From the NCBI GenBank assembly GCA_934500875.1, contig CAKSTL010000008.1:68495-132494 (forward strand): a DNA stretch of 64,000 bases, written 5' to 3'. Positions 9,187-17,154 of this stretch are shown one piece after another. Positions within the stretch are counted from its first letter, which is position 1, and each line of letters starts with the position of its first letter. Below the pieces are notes generated by a model, which saw nothing but the letters and a program-made list of their open reading frames with translations, ran no database searches and was not told the origin of the DNA. The stretch is from an uncultured Clostridia bacterium (GTDB lineage: Bacteria; Bacillota; Clostridia; UMGS1810). The position numbers were made by a program, and so were the translations under genes.

Positions 9187-9205
9187 ATAATAGTTGTATT
9201 TACGG

Positions 9206-9282
9206 CGGGGTTTAGCGCAGTTTGGTAGCGCACTTGGTTTGGGACCAAGGGGCCGGGGGTTCGAATCCCTTAACCCCGACCA
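9206..9282 (+). tRNA. tRNA-Pro (anticodon TGG), CCA encoded
   Basis: Acceptor arms CGGGGTT and AACCCCG pair fully. The anticodon loop TTTGGGA carries TGG between CTTGG and CCAAG arms. The T-arm is GGGGGTTCGAATCCC, and CCA is encoded at 9280-9282. It stands apart from the three-tRNA cluster that follows and is followed directly by a hairpin and a dispersed repeat. Confidence 0.95.
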
Positions 9283-9302
9283 CGTCGGAGCAGGCTGTAT
9301 AT

Positions 9303-9470
9303 CGTTTTCTCTGATTTTTTTGAAAATCAGAGTTCGGCTGCTCCTCATTTTCGCAAAAAAGGCACGCTCGGCTCGCTTGTTTGCTTGTAAACACGCCATT
9401 GTGCGGCTTGCTGTCGCTGCCATATTTTTGCGGGTGTGCTTTTGGCACAAATATCTTTTTGATTTCAGCT
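9303..9470 (+). repeat. Dispersed hairpin-headed repeat, copy A
   Basis: The unit opens with a hairpin (CTCTGATTTT with AAAATCAGAG, 9310-9333) that can also terminate tRNA-Pro. It is followed by TTTCGCAAAAAAGGCACG, a CTCGGCTCGC-TTGTTTGCTTG stretch, a GCTGTCGCTGCCA core and a TTTTGCGGGTG tail. The same order of elements recurs twice in tandem at about 47,190-47,560. The short open frames across it look non-genuine. I call it a small interspersed repeat of unknown type. Confidence 0.65.
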
Positions 9471-9599
9471 TTGTTGCAGCCCGATTTGCAAATAAGGCGC
9501 AAAAGGGAGGCAATGCAAGGCAGAAACTTGCCGAAAATACGGCAAAAACCTCTGTTTAAAAAGAAAAATAAAAAAATTTAAAAAAATTGCAAATTTTTC

Positions 9600-9628
9600 T
9601 TGACAAGCTGTTATGTGTATGTTATAAT
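9600..9628 (+). promoter_or_regulatory. Consensus promoter of the tRNA-Val/Thr/Tyr operon
   Basis: A perfect TTGACA (9600-9605), 17 bases, TATAAT (9623-9628). The expected start point is about 10 bases before tRNA-Val. A fully consensus sigma-A promoter is expected for a stable-RNA operon. Confidence 0.85.
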
Positions 9629-9644
9629 AACTCTTGTGTTGTTC

Positions 9645-9720
9645 GGGTGGTTAGCTCAGCTGGGAGAGCGTCTGCCTTACAAGCAGAGGGTCACAGGTTC
9701 GAGCCCTGTACCGCCCACCA
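9645..9720 (+). tRNA. tRNA-Val (anticodon TAC), CCA encoded
   Basis: Acceptor GGGTGGT pairs with ACCGCCC. The anticodon loop CTTACAA carries TAC between CTGC and GCAG arms. The T-arm is ACAGGTTCGAGCCCTGT, and CCA is at 9718-9720. It is the first gene of a three-tRNA operon. Confidence 0.95.
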
Positions 9721-9742
9721 ACTTCACTTTTTAACTCAATAT

Positions 9743-9818
9743 GCTGGTGTAGCTCAATTGGTAGAGCAGCTGATTTGTAATCAGCAGGTCGCGGGTTCGA
9801 GTCCCATCACCAGCTCCA
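9743..9818 (+). tRNA. tRNA-Thr (anticodon TGT), CCA encoded
   Basis: Acceptor GCTGGTG pairs with CACCAGC. The anticodon loop TTTGTAA carries TGT within GCTGA and TCAGC arms. The T-arm has GGGTTCGAGTCCC, and CCA is at 9816-9818. It lies 22 bases after tRNA-Val and 3 bases before tRNA-Tyr. Confidence 0.95.
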
Positions 9819-9821
9819 TAT

Positions 9822-9906
9822 GGGGAGGTTCCCGAGTGGCCAAAGGGGGCAGACTGTAAATCTGTTGCGTCTCGCTTCGATGGTTCGAATCCATCCCTCC
9901 CCACCA
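9822..9906 (+). tRNA. tRNA-Tyr (anticodon GTA), CCA encoded
   Basis: Acceptor GGGGAGG pairs with CCTCCCC. The anticodon loop CTGTAAA carries GTA, with a long variable arm (TGCGTCTCGCTTC) typical of bacterial tRNA-Tyr. The T-arm has TGGTTCGAATCCA, and CCA is at 9904-9906. It is 85 bases long. Confidence 0.95.
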
Positions 9907-10011
9907 CCAAGGCTTTGTGATTGACGGTAACGTCGGTTGCAGAGTTTTTTTTCGCCCAAAAAAACTAAAATGTCAAAATGTAACTTTTTTGCGGAAAGAT
10001 AATATATAATT

Positions 10012-10053
10012 AAAAGCAAGTGAAATGTATGAATGAATTTCACTTGCTCTTTT
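10012..10053 (+). terminator. Terminator of the tRNA operon
   Basis: A stem of AGCAAGTGAAAT (10015-10026) with its near-complement ATTTCACTTGCT (10037-10048) is followed by CTTTT. It lies about 110 bases after tRNA-Tyr with no gene between. Confidence 0.8.
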
Positions 10054-10102
10054 AACAAATATGCAGTCTGCCGCAAAAATGCAGATGTTTTTGACGATTA
10101 TA

Positions 10103-10158
10103 AAAATCCCTGCCGTTTGCTTTTTAGTATGAAAACAAAAGGGCAGGGATTGATTTTT
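10103..10158 (+). terminator. Second terminator-like hairpin
   Basis: AATCCCTGCC (10105-10114) pairs with GGCAGGGATT (10142-10151) across a 27-base loop. T-rich flanks stand on both sides (GATTTTTTT on the plus strand), so it may serve the tRNA operon and the convergent epimerase gene. Confidence 0.65.
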
Positions 10159-10252
10159 TTATGCGGATGCACAAAAGCAAGGTATCCTGATGTTTAAAGA
10201 AAATTTTCCGACTTAAACCACACGGAGTTCAATTTTCCGGTGCCTGAGCCGA

Positions 10253-11107
10253 TTATTCTTCAAACGTAATTGTGTGAACGTTATTGTTTACGGCATTGGG
10301 TGCAAGACGGGTTATGCAGTATTTCTTTGTGAAATCGTAATCGCTTTCCTCAACGTCGGGCGAAGATGTCCACGGCTCTATGCAAATATACTTTGCGCCG
10401 GGCTTTGTCCACAGCATAAGGCAGTTAAAGCCGTCAAAGCTGACAGTAATTTTTCCGGGCTTTGTTTTGTGTTTAAGCGTAACTTTTTTTGAATTGATGC
10501 CCTGAAAAACAAGTGCGTCAATTGTAAAATAGTCGTATTTAAGGCTGAGAACGTTGCTGTTTTCGGTGATGGGCGTGTATTCGTCCGCCAAAAGGTTGCC
10601 GTGCAGAACTCTGCTTTTGAGCGATTCGGGTTTTTCAAAAACAACATCATAATTTTCAATGCCGTCCTCGCACAAATATCCCTCGTGGCCGCCGACTGCA
10701 TAGTACATATCAACGTCGGATTTGTTGGTTACGTTATAGCGCACCGAAAGAGTTTTTTCAGAGAGAGTGTATATTACACGAAGCTCAAATTCAAACGGAT
10801 ACTGTTTTCTTGTTTCGTCGGTTGCGGTAAGAAGAAATACCGCCTCGTTTTTGTCTGCCTTTTCAACGTCAAATTTCATAAAGCGTGCAAAACCGTGTTT
10901 TCCGAGAGAATACTCTTTTCCGTGAACGATATACTTATCGTCCTTAAGTCCGCCGCAGATAGGGAACACCATAGGTGCGTGCATGGGCCACACGTCAGGG
11001 TCGGCGGTCCAGATAAATTCTTTTCCGTCATTATCCTTTACGCTGTGGATTTCCGCTCCCGTTTCGCTTATTTTTACGGTTAGAAATTCATTTTTCAGCT
11101 CAACCAT
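10253..11107 (-). CDS. Aldose 1-epimerase family protein (LacX-like)
   Basis: 284 residues of the galactose-mutarotase beta-supersandwich fold, starting at ATG 11107 behind AAGGAGAC. Landmarks include WPMHAPMVFPICGG, the GGHEGYLC His region, CIEPWTSSPD near residue 245 with the catalytic-type Glu, and GKHGFARF. Proteins of this LacX/YihR-type group interconvert anomers of sugars or sugar phosphates in the cytosol. The gene is monocistronic, between terminators on both sides, so genomic context does not say which sugar it serves. Confidence 0.82.
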   Translation of the reverse strand: MVELKNEFLTVKISETGAEIHSVKDNDGKEFIWTADPDVWPMHAPMVFPICGGLKDDKYIVHGKEYSLGKHGFARFMKFDVEKADKNEAVFLLTATDETRKQYPFEFELRVIYTLSEKTLSVRYNVTNKSDVDMYYAVGGHEGYLCEDGIENYDVVFEKPESLKSRVLHGNLLADEYTPITENSNVLSLKYDYFTIDALVFQGINSKKVTLKHKTKPGKITVSFDGFNCLMLWTKPGAKYICIEPWTSSPDVEESDYDFTKKYCITRLAPNAVNNNVHTITFEE

Positions 11108-11170
11108 TTTAAAAGTCTCCTTAGTAGTTTTTTGTATATTTTACCATACGTGAAAATAATTTTCAAGTAA

Positions 11171-11200
11171 AAAAGGATATTTGACACCAAATATCCTTAA
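11171..11200 (-). terminator. Terminator of the response regulator-kinase-GerMN operon
   Basis: A perfect 11-bp stem, AAGGATATTTG (11173-11183) with CAAATATCCTT (11188-11198), has a 4-base loop. Reading the minus strand, a TTTTTT run follows. Confidence 0.85.
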
Positions 11201-11221
11201 AATCCAAAAACTTTACCATAT

Positions 11222-12142
11222 TTATTTTGCAATTATGCTGTTATCTCTTTCAAATGGCTCGTTAAATACCATATGCTTAAACACCTCAAGTTTGTTGCCG
11301 TCGATTAAAAACTGCACCTTTTGAATGTGGTCAAGCTCAGTAAGGGAATTAACAATAGAATAAATTGTCATATATTCGCCGGCAGAGCCTCCGTTATGCT
11401 TGGACACAAATTCCTGAGAAAAGTTTACAAAGCAAATTCCGTCCTTTGTTTCAACCGATATAAGCTTCGTTCCGTCGGGAATTGTAGGCTTGTGCGCCTT
11501 GTTTTCGGGTCCTTTCATAAGCTCTGTTATAATTGTTTTTTCAATGCTGTTGTCAACAAGCGCCGCAGTGCGTGCCTCGGGAATAAGGTACATTGCCGCA
11601 TCGTCTGAAAAATACAGCGTTACGGTTTCATATTTTGTCGTGTTCTGCGTCGGTGTGGTGACAAGGCTGTCCTTTGAAATTTCGCCTACCTTATCGCCGT
11701 TTGCGCTCATAAGTTCCACGCCGCTTACAAATATTTTAATTTTATTTATTCCGTCAATTTCAAACAGTGTTTTTGCAACCGAATGACGTGCCAGAAGCTC
11801 ATCCGACGATGATGTTGTGTTATACTCGGACGAAAAATCGAGCGTTACAACCCCGTCCGATTCTTTAAGGCTTAAAAGCTTTGTTCCGTTGGGGATAACA
11901 CGCACAAGCGGACTGTCCGCAGGACCTTTTAAAAGCTCGTTTACAACGTTTTCAAGATATTTTGGGTCTGAAGCGTTCAACGATTTATCAGACTCAAACG
12001 GACGTTCTTCACACTTAAGCTCTGTTTTTTCGGCATTGGCAAAATAGAGCTTTATTGTATTCTGTTTGCTCTTGCCGCACCCGATAAGCGCAGCGAGCAT
12101 TATTATAAAAATTATACCCGTCAACCAAATATTTTTTTTCAC
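11222..12142 (-). CDS. Lipoprotein with two GerMN domains
   Basis: About 306 residues, read from GTG 12142 with GGAGG 7 bases upstream. A hydrophobic signal peptide ends in the lipobox LIGC (Cys22), so it is probably a lipid-anchored surface protein. Two GerMN (sporulation and spore germination) repeats follow, one at about residues 25-150 (IKLYFANAE, ELLKGPADSPLVRVIPNGTK) and one at about 175-295 (VTLYFSDDA, ELMKGPENKAHKPTIPDGTK). The domain is known from GerM and from LpqB of actinobacteria. It lies 124 bases after an OmpR-type regulator-kinase pair on the same strand, matching the MtrA-MtrB-LpqB order. A role with the kinase in envelope or spore-wall control is inference. Confidence 0.85.
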   Translation of the reverse strand: MKKNIWLTGIIFIIMLAALIGCGKSKQNTIKLYFANAEKTELKCEERPFESDKSLNASDPKYLENVVNELLKGPADSPLVRVIPNGTKLLSLKESDGVVTLDFSSEYNTTSSSDELLARHSVAKTLFEIDGINKIKIFVSGVELMSANGDKVGEISKDSLVTTPTQNTTKYETVTLYFSDDAAMYLIPEARTAALVDNSIEKTIITELMKGPENKAHKPTIPDGTKLISVETKDGICFVNFSQEFVSKHNGGSAGEYMTIYSIVNSLTELDHIQKVQFLIDGNKLEVFKHMVFNEPFERDNSIIAK

Positions 12143-12266
12143 ACTAACCCTCCGTTTCCGAAAAAGAGAGATGCGACAGCAACAAAATATCTTGTGCTGA
12201 AACATAATTTCTATTTTATCATACTATATTTTTTTTACAAAACAATGAACATATGTTACAAATATA

Positions 12267-13787
12267 TTAATTTTCTGTGAAAAGAGGAATGGACACCGTA
12301 AACGTGCTTCCTTCGTCAAGCTTGCTCGACACGCTTATTGTGCCGCCAATCATTTCAATGCTTTCAAGCGCAATTGCAAGCCCGAGACCTGTTCCGCCGG
12401 TTTCTCTTGCGCGTGCCTTGTCAACACGGTAAAATCTGTCGAATATTTTTTCACATTCCTCCTCGCTGATGCCTATTCCCGTATCCTTAACGGCAATTAT
12501 AGCGTTGTCGTCCTGTTTTGTAATGCCTATTATCACCTTGCCGCCGTCGGGAGTATATTTTATTGCATTATCAATTATATTATATATACCCTGCCACAAT
12601 TTGTCGTTATCTGCCATTATAAACAGACTTTCGCAGTATGAACAGTTAATTTCAATATTTTTTGCGTCCGCAAGCGGCGAAAGGTTTTTGACAATATCCA
12701 TAACAACCTCACGCACATCAATAAATTCAAAGTCGAGATTAATGTTTTCCGCCTTAACATTGTCAAGTTTGGTAAGGTACAAAAGTTTTTCTATTATGCG
12801 GTTAAGTCTGTCAACCTCGGTGTTCATATCGCTTAAAAATTCTTTGACATATTTCATATCGATATCGGGGTTTTGCGCAATTGAGTCGCTCATAAGCTTT
12901 ATTGAGCTTAAAGGCGTTCTTAATTCGTGGGATGCGCTCGATACAAAATCCACCCTTTTTTGTTCCAGCATAACAAGCTTGTCGCTCATTGCGTTGAATG
13001 CCTCGCCGAGCCTTGCAACCTCGTCGTGACCCTTTATTTCAAGACGTTCGTCCAAAACACCGTCGCTCATTTCGGTTATTTTTTCGGTAAAGTCCACAAT
13101 CCGCTTTGTAAGAAGATTTGCAACGATAAATATAAACAGCCCTATTATAAATGTTATTACAACAAAAACGATAATGATATCTTTTGTAAGGGGAGATATG
13201 ATTTTTTCCTGGATATCGGTTGTGTAGCGCACATTAATTGCGCCCAGCGGTGCGTTTTTGTTTATCGGCACGGCAACGTCAATAAGATTTTTTCCGTTGT
13301 CGTCCTCGACTATTTCGCCGCCTTCTTTTCCCTGAAGGGCGCTCATAACGCTTTTTGTGCTTTGCACTGTTGTTTCGCCGCCGGAAGGATTAAACGAGTC
13401 AAAAATAACCTCTGCCTGGCTGTTAAGCACAATAACACGTGTTTCTTTCGGTATTCTGAGCGTTTCCGCCAAAAACATATCATATCCCGGGGTAACCTCT
13501 TTCTGGTCGGGCGAAATAAAATTTCTTTCCGCCGTAAGGCTTGCAATCATATTCGCCGTTGCCGTTGCGTTTGCCTGCTCGTTTTTGTTAAGGTATGTGC
13601 TTATGGAATTGATTATGTAATAGCTGAAAATAAAGAGGGTGAGAAACATAATCAAAAAGTATGTCGGCACAAGCTTACTCGTGATTGTATCAAACTTTAT
13701 TATAAGATTTTTAATTTTTCCCGGTTTCTTTTTTTCTTTTTTTTCGTCAGAGGCTTTTTTCTTATGATTTAAAATAATAACCGGCAC
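12267..13787 (-). CDS. Membrane sensor histidine kinase (HAMP, HisKA, HATPase)
   Basis: 506 residues from GTG 13787. A basic N-terminus (KKEKKKPGK) precedes TM1 at about 40-61, an extracytoplasmic sensor loop at about 62-202 and TM2 at about 204-226. HAMP follows, then HisKA with the phosphoacceptor His287 in SSASHELRTPLS. HATPase boxes are N (IIDNAIKYT), G1 (DTGIGIS) and G2 (GGTGLGLAI). The architecture is that of PhoR/WalK/ResE-type kinases. It overlaps the end of the response regulator by 26 bases, indicating translational coupling. The ligand is unknown. The GerMN lipoprotein downstream may modulate its external domain. Confidence 0.93.
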   Translation of the reverse strand: MPVIILNHKKKASDEKKEKKKPGKIKNLIIKFDTITSKLVPTYFLIMFLTLFIFSYYIINSISTYLNKNEQANATATANMIASLTAERNFISPDQKEVTPGYDMFLAETLRIPKETRVIVLNSQAEVIFDSFNPSGGETTVQSTKSVMSALQGKEGGEIVEDDNGKNLIDVAVPINKNAPLGAINVRYTTDIQEKIISPLTKDIIIVFVVITFIIGLFIFIVANLLTKRIVDFTEKITEMSDGVLDERLEIKGHDEVARLGEAFNAMSDKLVMLEQKRVDFVSSASHELRTPLSSIKLMSDSIAQNPDIDMKYVKEFLSDMNTEVDRLNRIIEKLLYLTKLDNVKAENINLDFEFIDVREVVMDIVKNLSPLADAKNIEINCSYCESLFIMADNDKLWQGIYNIIDNAIKYTPDGGKVIIGITKQDDNAIIAVKDTGIGISEEECEKIFDRFYRVDKARARETGGTGLGLAIALESIEMIGGTISVSSKLDEGSTFTVSIPLFTEN

Positions 13788-14436
13788 CCCATTTCGTCAT
13801 AATATATTTGGGTTCCGCACTGTTAGGCTCTATTTTTTCTCTCAGCCTTCTTATGTGAACGTCCACCGTTCGTGCGTCGCCCGGATAATCGTATCCCCAG
13901 ATAAGGTCAAGAAGGTTATCTCTGCTGTAAACCTTTTCGGGATTGGACAAAAACAAATCCATAAGGTCAAATTCTTTTGAGGTAAGGTCAATGCTTTCGC
14001 CGTTTATTATGATTTTGCGCTGGTTGTAGTCAAGCGTTATGCTTCCGTATGAAATCTTCGATTTGTCAACGTTTACCGGCGCAGTACGTCTTAAAATTGC
14101 CTTTACTCTCGCTTTAAGCTCAAGAATGTTAAAAGGCTTTGTGATGTAATCGTCCGCACCGTATTCAAGACCCATAATTTTGTCCATATCTTCAGCCTTT
14201 GCGGTAAGCATAATTATGGGAACGTTTGAAAATTCCCTTATTTTCTGGCACACCGTTATGCCGTCAACCTTCGGCAGCATAAGGTCTAAGATAATAAGGT
14301 CAATGTTTTTGTCACGGGCAAGCTTCAGCGCTTCTTCGCCGTCATATGCGGCGTCTATTGTATATCCGTCCTGTTCAAAGTTAAATTTCATTCCTTTGAC
14401 AAGCAGCTTTTCGTCATCAACAATTAATATTTTCAT
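13762..14436 (-). CDS. OmpR/PhoB-family response regulator
   Basis: 224 residues. The receiver domain has acidic DDE at 7-9, phosphoacceptor Asp51 in LIILDLMLP, and Lys100 in YITKPFN. A winged-helix effector domain follows (residues about 127-222) with LTSKEFDLMDLFLSNP, WGYDYPGDARTVDVHIRRLREK and GAGYYF. The partner kinase gene overlaps its 3' end. It most likely activates or represses envelope-related genes after phosphorylation; targets are unknown. Confidence 0.95.
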   Translation of the reverse strand: MKILIVDDEKLLVKGMKFNFEQDGYTIDAAYDGEEALKLARDKNIDLIILDLMLPKVDGITVCQKIREFSNVPIIMLTAKAEDMDKIMGLEYGADDYITKPFNILELKARVKAILRRTAPVNVDKSKISYGSITLDYNQRKIIINGESIDLTSKEFDLMDLFLSNPEKVYSRDNLLDLIWGYDYPGDARTVDVHIRRLREKIEPNSAEPKYIMTKWGAGYYFKS

Positions 14437-14507
14437 TTGGCAGTCCCCTTGATAATATAATTAATCAAGTTTATTCTAACACAATTTTTTTGTAAACGCA
14501 AGCAAAA

Positions 14508-14550
14508 AATAAAACCTTCCCGCACATTTAAATGCACAAAGGAAGGTTTT
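14508..14550 (-). terminator. Terminator of nifS-nifU
   Basis: AAAACCTTCC (14511-14520) pairs with GGAAGGTTTT (14541-14550). On the minus strand the hairpin is followed by ATTTTTTGC. It lies just after the nifU stop. Confidence 0.8.
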
Positions 14551-14561
14551 GTACTTTTCGG

Positions 14562-15008
14562 TTATTCGTGATGATGCTCATCGTGGGCGCAGCAGCTTGA
14601 GCAGCAGCCGTCGCAGCCTTTTTTAACCTTTTTGTCAATGCCCTGATTGTCATAATAGTTTTGTATTGCCGCACCGATTGCTTCTTCGGCGAGAACCGAG
14701 CAGTGTACCTTAACCGGGGGAAGTCCGTCAAGAGCCTCCATAACCGCTTTGTTTGTAAGTTTTAAAGCGTCGTCAACGCTCTTTCCCTTAACAAGCTCGG
14801 TTGCCATACTGCTTGTAGCAACCGCAGCGCCGCATCCGAATGTCTTGAATTTAACGTCTTTTATAACGTTATCTTCAATACGCATTGAAATTTTCATTAT
14901 ATCTCCGCACTTTGCGTTGCCAACCTGACCTACCGCATTTGCGTTTTCAACTTCGCCGACATTTCTCGGATTTGAAAAATGGTCCAACACTTTTTCGCTG
15001 TACATCAT
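14562..15008 (-). CDS. nifU: Fe-S cluster assembly scaffold NifU/IscU
   Basis: 148 residues of the U-type scaffold. It starts MMYSEKVLDHFSNPRNVGE and carries the three ligand cysteines in NAKCGD, TFGCGAA and KVHCSVLA. It receives sulfur from the cysteine desulfurase encoded 2 bases upstream and builds [2Fe-2S] or [4Fe-4S] clusters in the cytosol. Unusual is a C-terminal tail rich in Cys and His (CDGCCSSCCAHDEHHHE) beyond the normal domain, which could bind extra metal. It forms a two-gene operon with nifS. Confidence 0.93.
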   Translation of the reverse strand: MMYSEKVLDHFSNPRNVGEVENANAVGQVGNAKCGDIMKISMRIEDNVIKDVKFKTFGCGAAVATSSMATELVKGKSVDDALKLTNKAVMEALDGLPPVKVHCSVLAEEAIGAAIQNYYDNQGIDKKVKKGCDGCCSSCCAHDEHHHE

Positions 15009-15010
15009 AA

Positions 15011-16189
15011 TTATTTACTCCCTTCAACACCTTCGTACAAAGGTGACATTTGTCTTAATCTGTCCACTATTTTCGGAAGCTCCTGCAAAAGAACATCAAT
15101 TTCTTCCTTCGTGTTCTGCACGCCGAGGCTTATTCTTAAAGAGCCGTGTGCCACTTCATGAGGAAGTCCTATTGCCAAAAGCACGTGCGACGGGTCGAGC
15201 GAGCCTGATGTGCAGGCAGAACCCGATGACGCTGCGATATGTTTCATATCAAGCATAAGAAGAAGCGATTCGCCCTCAATAAATCTGAACGAGAAGTTTA
15301 TGTTTCCGCACAAACGTTTTGTTCTGTGACCGTTTAAGCGGCAGTAGGGAATGGTTTTCTCAATTTCCGCTATTGCGTAATCTCTGAGTGCGGTAAGTTT
15401 TTTCACTTTTTCGTCAATGTTTGCGGTTGCCTTTTCAATTGCATAGCTCAAGCCGACAATTCCGGGGGTGTTTTCGGTGCCGGCACGCCTTCCGGATTCC
15501 TGCGCACCGCCGTTTATAAAGTTGTTTATACGAAGTCCTTTTCGTATATAAAGCGCTCCGGTGCCTTTGGGACCGTTGAATTTGTGCGCCGAAAGCGAGA
15601 GCATATCAATGCCCATTTCGTGAACGTTTATTTTAACCGCACCGATTGCCTGAACAGCGTCGGTATGGAAGGTAATGCCTTTTTCCTTTGCGATTTTCGC
15701 CGCCTCTTCGATAGGCTCGATTGTGCCTATTTCGTTGTTGGCAAACATAATCGTGATTAAAATCGTGGTGTCTTTGATTGCGTTTTTAAGGTCGTCCAAA
15801 GATATAAGTCCGTCTTCGTCAACGGGAAGATACGTTACCTCAAAGCCTTCCTTTTCAAGCGATTTTAAGGTGTGCAGAACAGCGTGATGTTCAATTGACG
15901 TAGTGATAATATGATTGCCTTTTTTCTTCTTCGCCTCACAAAGACCTTTAATCGCCCAGTTGTCCGACTCCGAGCCGCCAGATGTAAAATAAATTTCGTT
16001 TGCGTCTGCGCCCAAAGCCTTTGCAACTCTGTCCCTGGCTTCGTCAATAGCGGCTCTGCTGCGCCTGCCGATTTCATATATGGACGAAGCGTTGCCGTAA
16101 TTATCTGTAAGATACGGCATCATTTTGTCCAATATATCTTTGGCGAGCGGTGTGGTTGCCGCATTGTCAAAATATATCAAGTCGTTCAT
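15011..16189 (-). CDS. nifS: Cysteine desulfurase NifS/IscS
   Basis: 392 residues, read from ATG 16189 with AAAGGAG 8 bases upstream; a further ATG at 16216 lies before that site. It is a PLP enzyme of fold type I. It opens with IYFDNAATTPLA and has the PLP-binding Lys in LSLSAHKFNGPKG. The persulfide-forming Cys lies in the loop SGSACTSGSLDPSHVL, with the long loop typical of class I desulfurases. It strips sulfur from cysteine for Fe-S cluster building on the NifU scaffold that follows. A good sigma-A promoter lies 57 bases upstream of the start. Confidence 0.95.
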   Translation of the reverse strand: MNDLIYFDNAATTPLAKDILDKMMPYLTDNYGNASSIYEIGRRSRAAIDEARDRVAKALGADANEIYFTSGGSESDNWAIKGLCEAKKKKGNHIITTSIEHHAVLHTLKSLEKEGFEVTYLPVDEDGLISLDDLKNAIKDTTILITIMFANNEIGTIEPIEEAAKIAKEKGITFHTDAVQAIGAVKINVHEMGIDMLSLSAHKFNGPKGTGALYIRKGLRINNFINGGAQESGRRAGTENTPGIVGLSYAIEKATANIDEKVKKLTALRDYAIAEIEKTIPYCRLNGHRTKRLCGNINFSFRFIEGESLLLMLDMKHIAASSGSACTSGSLDPSHVLLAIGLPHEVAHGSLRISLGVQNTKEEIDVLLQELPKIVDRLRQMSPLYEGVEGSK

Positions 16190-16245
16190 TTGTAAAAACT
16201 CCTTTTTTGAAAACATTAAAGTTAAGTATGTCTAACTTCAGTTAC

Positions 16246-16274
16246 ATTATAACACTTGTTTTTTCATTTTTCAA
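16246..16274 (-). promoter_or_regulatory. Promoter of nifS-nifU
   Basis: On the minus strand: TTGAAA (16274-16269), 17 bases, TATAAT (16251-16246). Between -10 and the start codon lies the dyad-like GTTAAGTATGTCTAAC (16221-16236), with GTTA and TAAC outer arms, a possible regulator site. Confidence 0.7.
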
Positions 16275-16327
16275 CATATAATACCAATAAATTTTAAAAA
16301 AAGTTTCAGAAAAATTTGTTCAAAAGG

Positions 16328-16585
16328 TTAAAAAAGCGGACTGTAGAGCCGTGATTTCAAAATAACGTCTATATCCGCCGCCGTCTTGTTTTCGGCATTT
16401 ATCATCAAAACTCCGCCCGCATTTTCGCACCGGAAGGCGCTTTGCGACAGAGGAGAATAATTTTTTCCCGAAAACACATATGCGTCGGCAAAACGAAATT
16501 TTTTTTCATCATATATTACCCTGTAACCCCTTTTTTCAAGACCTTCCTTTATGTTCAAAAGCCCTTTTTCAACTGCGACAGTCAC
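16328..16585 (-). CDS. UPF0180 (YkuS-like) small protein
   Basis: 85 residues that read like the YkuS/UPF0180 family: an N-terminal VAVEKGLLNIKEGLEKRGYRV, a central YVFSGKNYS and a C-terminal AADIDVILKSRLY. The function of the family is unknown. No strong ribosome site is seen apart from AGGGAGC about 7 bases before the start. It is the last gene of the minus-strand row dprA-topA-trmFO-rnhA, with about 90 bases of gap before it. Confidence 0.65.
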   Translation of the reverse strand: MTVAVEKGLLNIKEGLEKRGYRVIYDEKKFRFADAYVFSGKNYSPLSQSAFRCENAGGVLMINAENKTAADIDVILKSRLYSPLF

Positions 16586-16674
16586 ATTTACCAGCTCCCT
16601 TAAGCTTTAGTTTTTGCCGAAATTGATTTTATATACAATTTTTGGAACATAAGGGGAGAATAAAGAAAAATTTT

Positions 16675-17154
16675 TCATCCGCCCGAGTTAAAATTTTTAT
16701 CCTCCGAAAGGTTTTGACCTGAAATCGCACCCGTTGCAAGGGTATCGCACCGTTCGTTTTCGGGATGCCCTGCATGGCCCTTTACCCAAACAAGCTTCAC
16801 GTTATGAAAATTCAAAAGGGTATACAGTTTTTCAAAAAGGTCGGAATTTTTGGCTTTTTCCGATTTTGTTCTCATCCAGTTGTTTTTGCGCCACTTTTCA
16901 ATCCAGCCGAGGTTTACCGAATCCACAAGATATTTTGAATCGCTGTAGAGCGTAACGTCGCATTTTTCTTTAAGCGCCTCAAGCCCTTTTATTGCGGCAA
17001 GAATTTCCATTCTGTTGTTGGTTGTAAGAACAAAGCCCTCCGAAAGCTCTTTTCTTGCACCGTTATAGCTTAAAATCACACCGTAGCCGCCTTTGCCCGG
17101 GTTGCCGCTGCATGCGCCGTCGGTAAAAATTTCAACTTTTTTAAGATTTGTCAT
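16675..17154 (-). CDS. rnhA: Ribonuclease HI
   Basis: 159 residues with the RNase H fold and all four acidic ligands: Asp in FTDGACSGNPG, Glu in NNRMEILAA, Asp in LYSDSKYLVDS and Asp in ERCDTLA. The substrate handle KWRKNNWMRTKSEKAKNSDL is present. It degrades the RNA strand of RNA-DNA hybrids in the cytosol. It overlaps the trmFO stop by 4 bases, so the two are translationally coupled. Confidence 0.95.
   Translation of the reverse strand: MTNLKKVEIFTDGACSGNPGKGGYGVILSYNGARKELSEGFVLTTNNRMEILAAIKGLEALKEKCDVTLYSDSKYLVDSVNLGWIEKWRKNNWMRTKSEKAKNSDLFEKLYTLLNFHNVKLVWVKGHAGHPENERCDTLATGAISGQNLSEDKNFNSGG

Noticed and set aside
9194..9581. Small proteins across tRNA-Pro and the following repeat
   Set aside because: The frames run through a tRNA and a repeat; the shared peptide among repeat copies follows from DNA repeat identity.
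9206..9906. Part of an rRNA operon around the tRNA cluster
   Set aside because: No 5S, 16S or 23S sequence is present on either side; the tRNAs have their own promoters and terminators.
16221..16236. IscR or CymR operator upstream of nifS
   Set aside because: GTTAAGTATGTCTAAC has symmetric ends only and does not match either consensus well; mentioned with the promoter but not called.
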